From positions 1-7,899 of the forward strand of contig DAOVLV010000068.1 in the NCBI GenBank assembly GCA_030631085.1: a DNA stretch of 7,899 nt, in the 5' to 3' direction. The notes under the pieces are model-generated. The model did no database searches and was not told where the DNA came from. It worked only from the letters and a program-made list of their open reading frames with translations. The stretch's first letter is position 1, and each line of letters begins with the position of its first letter. The DNA comes from Planctomycetales bacterium. GTDB taxonomy: Bacteria; Planctomycetota; Phycisphaerae; SM23-33. Both the position numbers and the translations under genes were made by a program. Of this stretch, positions 1-6,318 are shown piece by piece.

Positions 1-876
1 GAAGTCGAGAGGCCCGGGGTCATACGTGTTGACGTCCTGCTCTGTACCGCCGACGCCATCGTTGACGTCGACTTCGTTCTCACTAAAGTCGATTCTGTGG
101 TCGTTTGTTCCTACTCCAGAACCATCCACATAAGCTCCCGGCGTCCAGCTAAGAACCACCTTGGGGCACACATCGGTGGCCTCGTCGGCCGGGTTGGGGT
201 CTGAGGCGGCGCTCAGATCAGTGTAAATTTCAACGTCGATGACCACCGCGCCGACCGACGCGATGTTTCGGGTCGCCGCCCCCTTAAGGCTGTTCAGCGT
301 CAGTGTGAATCCGTCATCGCCGGCAACGGTGATGGGGCCTGTGAACAGTCTTTCGAAGTTCGTGTTATGAGTGTCGCTGTCAGCGGCCGTCCACTGCAAC
401 ACGAGGTCGCCGGTCGAGGCACTCAGATGAGACTTGGTGACGGAAGTCGGAGTGCCTTCGTCAAATCTGTAGACTTTATCTCCTTCTTGGTTGCCCTGTC
501 CATGCCATTTGGCGTACACGTTATGAATGATCGCGCCGTCGGGCACGTCAAAGGTCCAGGACACCACCGCATTATTGATCCAGCCTATATGCCATTGAGT
601 AGAATCATCGGTGCCGTCCGGTTCCCAGGCGCCACGCGATGATCCACCATCGTCACCACCGAGGGGACCCGTAAACCCGACGCCGGCAACGTTGCCGTCA
701 TCCCCACTTTTCTTAGGCGGGTCGATGGCGACCAGCGTGCCCGCAGCCGATCCCGACACGATGTGATCCGGGGTGACGATGATCGCCGCGTCGGCCGAGG
801 TGGTCGCCAGGCCGAGGAATGCCATCGCCACGACGGCGAGGGTTAATACGGTTTTGATTCGTTTTTTTGTAGTCAT
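1..876 (-). CDS. Secreted Ig/Fn3-like planctomycetal protein, C-terminus beyond the window
   Basis: I read this frame by hand. From the ATG at 876 it stays open for 292 codons to base 1, so the C-terminus is missing. Residues 1-31 form a signal peptide: basic start MTTKKRIK, hydrophobic core, then a probable cleavage site at ADA-A. Residues 32-220 are beta-rich, with Asp/Gly-rich stretches (SGDDGN, GGDDGG) that could bind calcium; I do not recognise a named domain there. From about residue 226 comes SDPNPADEATDV...VVLSWTPG followed by DVND and NTYDPGPLDF. This is the Ig/Fn3-like module common in large planctomycetal surface or secreted proteins, often next to LamG domains (recalled, not searched). 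AAGGAG lies seven bases before the ATG, which fixes the start. The gap to the upstream esterase is 43 bases, so it is probably the last visible operon member. Its role is unknown; substrate binding or surface attachment is an inference. Confidence 0.85.
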   Translation of the reverse strand, partial: MTTKKRIKTVLTLAVVAMAFLGLATTSADAAIIVTPDHIVSGSAAGTLVAIDPPKKSGDDGNVAGVGFTGPLGGDDGGSSRGAWEPDGTDDSTQWHIGWINNAVVSWTFDVPDGAIIHNVYAKWHGQGNQEGDKVYRFDEGTPTSVTKSHLSASTGDLVLQWTAADSDTHNTNFERLFTGPITVAGDDGFTLTLNSLKGAATRNIASVGAVVIDVEIYTDLSAASDPNPADEATDVCPKVVLSWTPGAYVDGSGVGTNDHRIDFSENEVDVNDGVGGTEQDVNTYDPGPLDF

Positions 877-919
877 GATTTTCTCCTTATTTTGCTAGTT
901 CAATCTTCGCAGGCCTTTC

Positions 920-2770
920 CTACTTGGGCTCGGCGACACCTGCGAGTCGAACCTTGAGCGCAACCGAGGCTTGGCTTTTCATTGCCTTAATTGCTTCGTA
1001 GTTCTTCTTTTTGCCATCTGGGTCGCTATGCTTCACCTCCGCAGGAAAATCCGCGTCGTCGGTCCGGAAGCTGTGCAAGGGCTGCCAGGGCTTGCCTTCC
1101 ACCTTGAGGTTGCCCATCGGTGAGCGGGCCCAGGCGTAACGAACCGAAACCGGCTCTTGCACCAGGGGGCTGGAAACCAGGATCTGTTTGTTCTTCAGTT
1201 CCTTGTCTTTGACGCTCTTCACGACGGCTTGGGCCAGGTAATGGATACCTGATTTGTCCGCGATCGAAAAGCCTTCGAGTTCCGAACCCATATCGTCGGG
1301 GAACACGACTTTATCAAAGGTCAGTAGCAACTTGTCGCCTTCTGGCACAGCGGACACGACCTTCGCCGACTCCCATGAGATGTCTTTCATCCCATACACC
1401 GTCTTCAACGCCCAACGGGCCGTCCGGATGCCCAGCGCTTTCTTTTTCTTGGTGTGTAGTTGAGGGATTTTTTGGTCGTAGGACGGAATGAACGCGGTGT
1501 GTTCCGGATCATTGAGATCGGCCAGCCCCAGTCGCTGAGCCTCGCGGATATAGGCCGCGGTCGAAAACCCCTGCTCTTCAAAGTTCAGGCGGGTCTGAGC
1601 CCTGCCGCCGGCGCAGAAGCCGATCACGGCAACAGGCAGCTTGGAATCGTTAAAATCTTCACGCCATCCTTCCACCATCAATTTCATCAGAAGACGGTAG
1701 AATTTCGGATTGCAGCTCGTGTTCATCATCGCATTGTTGTAACCCTGATGAAAAGCCACGCCCTTGATGTTTAAGCTTTTGAAGACGCCAAACATGCCGT
1801 TGTAACAAGAGGCGGCATCGCTGGGGCTGCGACCGGGCACAGACCAGGTTCGGATGTTGCCGCTGGGATTCCTCGGCTGTCTGCGTTTTCTGGTGACGCC
1901 CTTGGTGCGATCATCTGCCACCTGTTGTTTCCACTTTTTGTCAGCCACTACCCATCTTTCCATTTCCGCTTTGAGAAAGGCTTCTTCGTTGAATTCGCTA
2001 TGACGCTTGTCGACCCACTTCAAATACTCGGCCGCCATCGGATGCTCGGCGAATTTGTGGCGAGGAACCAGACTTTCCATGGAAGCGCCCCCCCGTCCGT
2101 TGTCGATAATACCCACCGGGATCTGTAAACTGCGCTGGATTCGCGAACCAAAAACATAGCCGATCGCTCCCATATCCATGGCAACCTCGGGCGTAACCAC
2201 CTTCCAGTTTTTGTCAGTATCTTTGTTATTGATGAACTTGTCGGCCAAGTCCGTTTCGATGTTTTCTGATTCGGCGCCGGAGTTGATCCTGATGTGACGC
2301 AGCAGTGGCAAGTGAGCCATGGAGGCTTCGAAGTGGCCTTGATAGACCGCTCTGAGCCCGAAGGCCATGTTGCTCTGCCCGTTCATCACCCAGACATCAC
2401 CAATCAGGATGTCCTCCATTTTGATGACCGCATCACCAGCCTTGATCACCAGGTTCTGACCAATCGCATTGGCGACCTGCGGCGCAAACACCACTTCCCA
2501 GCGCCCACTATCCCCAACTGCTTTGCCCGTGGCAGAAAGCTCGCCAAAGGAAACCTTCACCTCTTGCCCGGTAGGCGCCCATCCCCAGACCTTGATGGGC
2601 TTGTCGCGCTGCAACACCATGTTACTTCTAAAAATGCCATGGACTTTCAGATGCTCAACTGTAGATGAAGCAGCATTTCCATTGCTGGCCGTTGTGGCCG
2701 GAAGGGCGAGGATCGCCATCGCTATGGCGGCGAGGGTCAATACGGTTCTGATTCGGTTTCTTACTGTCAT
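920..2770 (-). CDS. Sialate O-acetylesterase-type SASA protein (SGNH hydrolase), secreted
   Basis: A 616-residue protein predicted to remove O-acetyl groups from sugars outside the cytoplasm. Residues 1-33 form a signal peptide. Residues about 45-120 match the N-terminal beta-sandwich of sialate O-acetylesterases (FRSNMVLQRDKPIKVWGWA). The catalytic SASA domain follows: nucleophile block GQSNM with Ser133, a glycine-rich block GRGGAS at 225-230, HQGYNN at 341-346, and the likely catalytic His439 in YDQKIPQLH. Residues 465-575 look like the usual C-terminal beta domain, ending SVRYAWARSP...LHSFRTDD. Length and domain order are normal for the family. The odd point is Tyr344 where relatives usually have Glu in 'QGE.N'. 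AGGAGG five bases before the ATG makes the start clear. It begins 26 bases after the preceding esterase gene, so co-transcription is likely. Calling the family is safe; the real substrate could be acetylated xylan, another glycan or sialic acid. Confidence 0.9.
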   Translation of the reverse strand: MTVRNRIRTVLTLAAIAMAILALPATTASNGNAASSTVEHLKVHGIFRSNMVLQRDKPIKVWGWAPTGQEVKVSFGELSATGKAVGDSGRWEVVFAPQVANAIGQNLVIKAGDAVIKMEDILIGDVWVMNGQSNMAFGLRAVYQGHFEASMAHLPLLRHIRINSGAESENIETDLADKFINNKDTDKNWKVVTPEVAMDMGAIGYVFGSRIQRSLQIPVGIIDNGRGGASMESLVPRHKFAEHPMAAEYLKWVDKRHSEFNEEAFLKAEMERWVVADKKWKQQVADDRTKGVTRKRRQPRNPSGNIRTWSVPGRSPSDAASCYNGMFGVFKSLNIKGVAFHQGYNNAMMNTSCNPKFYRLLMKLMVEGWREDFNDSKLPVAVIGFCAGGRAQTRLNFEEQGFSTAAYIREAQRLGLADLNDPEHTAFIPSYDQKIPQLHTKKKKALGIRTARWALKTVYGMKDISWESAKVVSAVPEGDKLLLTFDKVVFPDDMGSELEGFSIADKSGIHYLAQAVVKSVKDKELKNKQILVSSPLVQEPVSVRYAWARSPMGNLKVEGKPWQPLHSFRTDDADFPAEVKHSDPDGKKKNYEAIKAMKSQASVALKVRLAGVAEPK

Positions 2771-2796
2771 GATTTCCTCCTTACTTTGTTTAACAA

Positions 2797-3867
2797 TTAC
2801 TTCTTCGGTTTCGTTAGCAGCTTGACCATACCCCGACCAAGCGCGTTACCGACTTCCATATAGGTCTCAGCATTATGATTATAGTGATAACCCTGACCGC
2901 TTGGGGAGACTGTCTTGTCTCTCCAAAAATCCCGGGCTTCCACGGTTTTCACGTTGCCGACAAACTCCGGGTACTTGCCTTTCTCGCCGCTAACTGCCAA
3001 CTGAGCATTGGCAATGGTCAGACCAGGTCCACTCAGCTTTTCTCCGCCAAAGGCGATGGTAGCGAGAGTAAAGGGGACTTTGGGGGCCTTGAACTCCTTA
3101 CGAAGGTCCTTGATGAGGTTTACAAGGTTCTTTTCGTAGGATTTGGCCCAATTATCATTATATGGAGCAGCCTGGACGTGTTTTGGCGTGCTCTGGTCCT
3201 TGTGGCCCTGCCACCAGGCAAAGCCGGCGATTTCGTAGCCCTGACCTTTGTAAGCCGGGAAATACTTGGGAAGGTTAGTCAGAACAGCGTGAGTATCTTT
3301 GACAAAGATATCGTATTGCCAGCCCTGATACCATTGATTGGGATGATCCTCCGGCTTAATGGTGCGGCTTGACGGCGGCATGATGTCCCACCCCAAAGCC
3401 CTGTTTCCCATCGTAGCCTTGATGATGAGAACCTGCTCGTTATGGATATATCCCATAACATGCCCAAACCCCAGTTCCGGCCCGATAAACGTTGCTTTGG
3501 CGCCAAAGCCCGGTTGCAGCCAGTCCTTCCTGCTGCCGGCGGTAACCTGAACACACCATACATCGTTTCTAACAGTCCAGTTGCCCGCGTCATCCAAAAG
3601 ATGGGGATACTTTTTTTCTTTCTTGGTAAGATATGCAAGCGTTCCCTTCGTAGTATCTGGTTCTATCCTGCCGAAACCTACCATGTTGGATTGCCCCATA
3701 AGAATAAACACTTTAACCGGTCTGGTAATGTCAGGAGGTTTGGTGTCGGGGTCGGGCAATTGCTGCTTCAAGTCTGTATTGGTCTTCTTTGCCGCCGATG
3801 TGATGGAAATACCCAATATCATCGCTGCCAGCAGATACACTGAAATCAACGATTTTTTCCGTATCAT
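2797..3867 (-). CDS. SASA-domain carbohydrate esterase (acetyl xylan esterase-like), paralogue 1
   Basis: A 356-residue secreted SGNH-fold esterase, probably a carbohydrate O-deacetylase of the SASA / CE6-like group. Residues 1-25 form a signal peptide (MIRKKSLISVYLLAAMILG). The sequence blocks are in order: ILMGQSNMVG with nucleophile Ser60, IGPELGFGH near 128-136, GNRALGWDIMPPSS near 154-167, WWQGHKD at 218-224, and HYNHNAETYMEVG with the likely catalytic His328. I chose the ATG at 3867 because AGGAAA lies six bases before it and it gives a clean signal peptide. A TTG at 3894 would add nine residues and lies inside the inverted repeat. The next gene upstream (4017-5129) encodes a paralogue: the segment AAKK...KQQLPDPD and all catalytic blocks are shared. 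Sampled GC is about 40-45%, clearly lower than in that paralogue. The 149-base gap in front suggests its own promoter. The substrate is not determinable. Confidence 0.9.
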   Translation of the reverse strand: MIRKKSLISVYLLAAMILGISITSAAKKTNTDLKQQLPDPDTKPPDITRPVKVFILMGQSNMVGFGRIEPDTTKGTLAYLTKKEKKYPHLLDDAGNWTVRNDVWCVQVTAGSRKDWLQPGFGAKATFIGPELGFGHVMGYIHNEQVLIIKATMGNRALGWDIMPPSSRTIKPEDHPNQWYQGWQYDIFVKDTHAVLTNLPKYFPAYKGQGYEIAGFAWWQGHKDQSTPKHVQAAPYNDNWAKSYEKNLVNLIKDLRKEFKAPKVPFTLATIAFGGEKLSGPGLTIANAQLAVSGEKGKYPEFVGNVKTVEARDFWRDKTVSPSGQGYHYNHNAETYMEVGNALGRGMVKLLTKPKK

Positions 3868-3873
3868 AATTTG

Positions 3874-3879
3874 TTTCCT
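3874..3879 (-). promoter_or_regulatory. Ribosome binding site of the 2797-3867 esterase
   Basis: AGGAAA on the minus strand, six bases before the ATG at 3867. It decides between this start and the TTG at 3894, which has no such site at a suitable distance. Confidence 0.65.
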
Positions 3880-3887
3880 ATAAATCG

Positions 3888-3919
3888 TACTCAAACCGGC
3901 CGGTTGACCGGTTTGAGTA
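3888..3919. repeat. Perfect 12-base inverted repeat with 8-base loop
   Basis: The arm TACTCAAACCGG (3888-3899) is the exact reverse complement of CCGGTTTGAGTA (3908-3919). A second, nested palindrome AACCGGCCGGTT lies at 3894-3905, so CCGGTT or its complement occurs three times. No run of T follows on either strand, so a simple Rho-independent terminator is unlikely. It sits directly before the ribosome binding site of the 2797-3867 esterase, so it is either an operator or an RNA hairpin in the leader. I favour a regulatory site, but nothing in the sequence shows which kind. Confidence 0.7.
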
Positions 3920-3930
3920 TGAAAAAATTC

Positions 3931-3960
3931 ACTTTAAACTGCCTGTTCGTTATCGATCAA
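3931..3960 (-). promoter_or_regulatory. Candidate promoter for the downstream esterase genes
   Basis: On the minus strand TTGATC (3960-3955) and TAAAGT (3936-3931) are 18 bases apart. Each matches four of six positions of the sigma-70 -35 and -10 consensus. The -35 part overlaps the dyad at 3949-3971, and transcription starting near 3924 would place the 3888-3919 hairpin at the very 5' end of the mRNA. Planctomycetal promoters are not well defined, so this is tentative. Confidence 0.35.
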
Positions 3961-3971
3961 TGATCGGTAAC
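3949..3971. promoter_or_regulatory. Operator-like dyad
   Basis: GTTATCGATCA (3949-3959) and TGATCGGTAAC (3961-3971) are inverted copies with one mismatch, separated by a single base. An imperfect palindrome of 23 bases with such a short spacer is the size expected for a dimeric repressor or activator site. It overlaps the candidate -35 element, which would fit repression. The protein that would bind is not in the window, and its family cannot be named from the site alone. Confidence 0.45.
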
Positions 3972-4016
3972 TCTAATCGTTACTATGGTTCATGCTTATT
4001 GTTTGCACTTGCCACA

Positions 4017-5129
4017 TCACTTTTTGTTTTTCAACAAGTCCGCCATTGCCCAGCCCATCGCCTGACCGACATCCATATAGGTCTCGGCGTTGCCGCCGTA
4101 GTGGCCGTTGGAGCTGCCGCCATGACAGAAGGGATTGGAATAGACAGCGGCCACGTTGCCCTTGAACTCCGGGTACTTGCTACTGTTACCGTCAACCGCG
4201 AGCTGGGCCTCGAGTATCTTTCCCTCATTGCCTCCGGCGCCCTTCTTGGTTTGGCCAAGCGTGGCAACGACGAACTTCGCTTTCGGGGCATTGAAGTCCT
4301 TGCGCAGCTGCTTGATAAAATGAACAAGATTCTGCTCGTATCGGCTGGCATGTGCGGCATTGTAGCGATCCTTGTCGCCTTGCCAGAAGAAGAACCCCGC
4401 GACCTCGTATCCTTTCGCGCCGGGGTAATACTTGTCGAGTTCGGCCAGAACCTTCTTTGCGTTGGCGACGTCGCCGTCGTACTGCATGCCGGCGTACCAG
4501 CCGATCTTCTTCGGCTCCGTGCCTTTTTCCCATTTGGCCGGCGAATCTTTATAGCCGGCGTAGACGAAGGTCTTCGTTTCTCCAGTCTTCTTGTCCTTCT
4601 CTTCGACCTCGTAGCGCTCGCTGCCGGGGGGCAGCAGGTCCCAGCCCAAGCTGCGGTTGCCGATGCAGCTTTTGAGGATGAGCACCGGCGCGTCGGTGGC
4701 GTGGCCCACGTAATGGCCGATGCCAAACTCGGGACCGATTTTCCCGCCCGTGATGGTCATCCATTCGTTGTTGAACTGCCGCACCTTTCCTGTGCCGCTT
4801 CCCATGACACGCGCGTATCGCACGTCCTTGCGCACGGTCCAGTTGCCTTCGTCGTCGACCAGGTAGGGGTACTTGTTCTTCTCCTGCACCGCGTAGGTCA
4901 GGAAACCTTCCTTGTCGCCTTTGATCTTGCCGGCCCCGACCATGTTGGACTGGCCCATCAGGATGTACACCTGGACGGGTTTAGTCATATCGGCAGGCTT
5001 GCCATCCGGGTCCGGCAATTGCTGCTTCGGATCAACATTGATCTTCTTCGCCGCGGCAGGAAGGACGAGGATCGCTATCGCCACGGCGGCGAGCAGCAGT
5101 ACGTTTTTAAGTTGGTTTCTTGTTGTCAT
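4017..5129 (-). CDS. SASA-domain carbohydrate esterase (acetyl xylan esterase-like), paralogue 2
   Basis: A 370-residue secreted esterase with the same fold and likely reaction as its downstream paralogue: removal of acetyl groups from a glycan. Residues 1-27 form a signal peptide ending LPAAA. Blocks in order: ILMGQSNMVG with nucleophile Ser61, IGPEFGIGH (131-139), GNRSLGWDLLPPGS (157-170), FFWQGDKD (247-254), and HYGGNAETYMDVG with the likely catalytic His343. Compared with the paralogue it has about 25 extra, highly charged residues around 171-212, just after the PPGS block, possibly a loop near the active site. Its signal-peptide DNA resembles that of the 920-2770 gene (59 of 75 bases) rather than that of its paralogue. 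GC is high (34/60 and 40/60 in two sampled lines). It starts 26 bases after the glycoside hydrolase gene, with an AAAGG ribosome binding site eight bases before the ATG. The substrate is unknown. Confidence 0.92.
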   Translation of the reverse strand: MTTRNQLKNVLLLAAVAIAILVLPAAAKKINVDPKQQLPDPDGKPADMTKPVQVYILMGQSNMVGAGKIKGDKEGFLTYAVQEKNKYPYLVDDEGNWTVRKDVRYARVMGSGTGKVRQFNNEWMTITGGKIGPEFGIGHYVGHATDAPVLILKSCIGNRSLGWDLLPPGSERYEVEEKDKKTGETKTFVYAGYKDSPAKWEKGTEPKKIGWYAGMQYDGDVANAKKVLAELDKYYPGAKGYEVAGFFFWQGDKDRYNAAHASRYEQNLVHFIKQLRKDFNAPKAKFVVATLGQTKKGAGGNEGKILEAQLAVDGNSSKYPEFKGNVAAVYSNPFCHGGSSNGHYGGNAETYMDVGQAMGWAMADLLKNKK

Positions 5130-5155
5130 GTTACTTACCTTTCTTTGTATTTTAA

Positions 5156-6289
5156 TTATTTTTTCTTTTCCGCTGTAAGCGACTTGATCAAGTCCACTTC
5201 CGATTGTCTATAGGGCTTCCCGTCAGGTCTAAGGACGTCATGAAACCACACCTCCGGCTCGGCGGTAAAAGTCCTTTTCCACGATGCCCACGGGTATTGG
5301 GTTTGGATTTTACCGGCGACTAATCCCCAGTTATAGGCCGCGATCTTATTTTTCTTAAAATACGGCAAGTGTTCCTTAAACCCACAGCCCGCTTTGCGTA
5401 TCATATATTCGGTGCACAGCAACGGGCGTCCAAAAGGTTTAATGGACCCGGCTCGCTCGATCGTTCTTTCAATATGGTCATAAATGTGGAATGAAATAAT
5501 ATCAGAATTAGCCAGAATAAACTGATTAAGCCTGGTTACTTTGGGTCCGACCCATTCATTACTCCATAGGCCGGTTATCAACGGCTGGGAGGGATTAACC
5601 TGGCGGGCCCAGGTGAACATCTTTTCCAGCAAGATCAGGCACATCGCTTCTTTTTCCCTGGTTGTCATGCCGTCCTCTTTACCATCATTGCCCGGCTCGT
5701 TGTACAGATCCCAGATCAGAACACGCTTATCATCCTTGAATCGACCGATCACACCCTTGAAATAGGACTCCAGCGAATTATGCTTTTGAATATTCTTGAG
5801 AATATCGATATGCGGCGACTGGACCCAGCCGGAATTATGCAGATGCGGTTTGGGCTCGGGTTGTTTACCGAGTTTGGGATGCGGATTCCAGACACTGTCA
5901 CACAATACCAGCATGGTCTTGATATCATGCTTGTCAGCAATACCGAGAAACTGATCAATACGTTTCAAGAATCCTTCACTGTTCTGCTGCCAGAGCAAGT
6001 CGTGAAGATATACACGAATGGTGTTCATCCCCATATCGGCGGCCCACCTTAATTCACGATCAATCGTTTTAGGATCAAAGGTGTCGGCCTGCCACATTTC
6101 AAGCTGATTAATGGCTGTGGAGGGAGTAAAATTACACCCCACCAGCCATGGCTGCTGCTTATACCACTGCCGGGCCTTTTCGGTTGACCATCGACCCTGC
6201 AACGTCAAGTCGGATCCGGTAGCGGAAAGACTAAACATTGACATAAGCAATGTTACCAGTACTGTCAGATATAAAGATTTCCTGTGCAT
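5156..6289 (-). CDS. Secreted clan GH-A glycoside hydrolase (GH5 / '1,4-beta-xylanase'-like)
   Basis: A 377-residue protein expected to be a retaining glycosidase with a TIM-barrel fold. Residues 1-25 form a signal peptide (MHRKSLYLTVLVTLLMSMFS). The barrel begins with GCNFTPSTAINQLEMWQ and the strand MGMNTIRVYLHDLLW (86-100). LIWDLYNEPG places the acid/base Glu198 after strand 4 in the classic Asn-Glu-Pro motif. ISFHIYDH (265-272) is the usual strand-6 His/Tyr region. LLCTEYM places the nucleophile Glu294 on strand 7. Trp321 in YNWGLVAGK fits the strand-8 tryptophan. The pattern resembles proteins commonly annotated '1,4-beta-xylanase' in Bacteroidota and Planctomycetota, but that name does not prove xylanase activity; subfamily and substrate stay open. 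It begins 29 bases after the fucosidase stop, with AAGGA nine bases before the ATG, and probably shares its transcript. GC is fairly low (17/60 in 5461-5520). Confidence 0.88.
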   Translation of the reverse strand: MHRKSLYLTVLVTLLMSMFSLSATGSDLTLQGRWSTEKARQWYKQQPWLVGCNFTPSTAINQLEMWQADTFDPKTIDRELRWAADMGMNTIRVYLHDLLWQQNSEGFLKRIDQFLGIADKHDIKTMLVLCDSVWNPHPKLGKQPEPKPHLHNSGWVQSPHIDILKNIQKHNSLESYFKGVIGRFKDDKRVLIWDLYNEPGNDGKEDGMTTREKEAMCLILLEKMFTWARQVNPSQPLITGLWSNEWVGPKVTRLNQFILANSDIISFHIYDHIERTIERAGSIKPFGRPLLCTEYMIRKAGCGFKEHLPYFKKNKIAAYNWGLVAGKIQTQYPWASWKRTFTAEPEVWFHDVLRPDGKPYRQSEVDLIKSLTAEKKK

Positions 6290-6318
6290 TGCTCAGTTTC
6301 CTTTTTTAGTTTTACTTT

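Noticed and set aside
3867..3894. TTG at 3894 as the start of the 2797-3867 esterase
   Set aside because: The TTG lies inside the inverted repeat and lacks a ribosome binding site; the ATG at 3867 has AGGAAA and a clean signal peptide.
3888..3919. Rho-independent terminator for the 4017-5129 gene
   Set aside because: The stem is strong, but no U-run follows in the direction of transcription, and the hairpin directly abuts the next gene's ribosome binding site.
4031..4726. A 231-codon minus-strand frame inside the same esterase
   Set aside because: It lies wholly within the esterase in another frame, with an Arg/Ser/Thr/Ala-rich, low-complexity product.
3960..5213. A plus-strand open frame of 417 codons, opposite the 4017-5129 esterase
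   Set aside because: It is antisense to a clear SASA gene in GC-rich DNA, where codon bias opens the opposite frame. The translation shows no recognisable motif and spans two genes.
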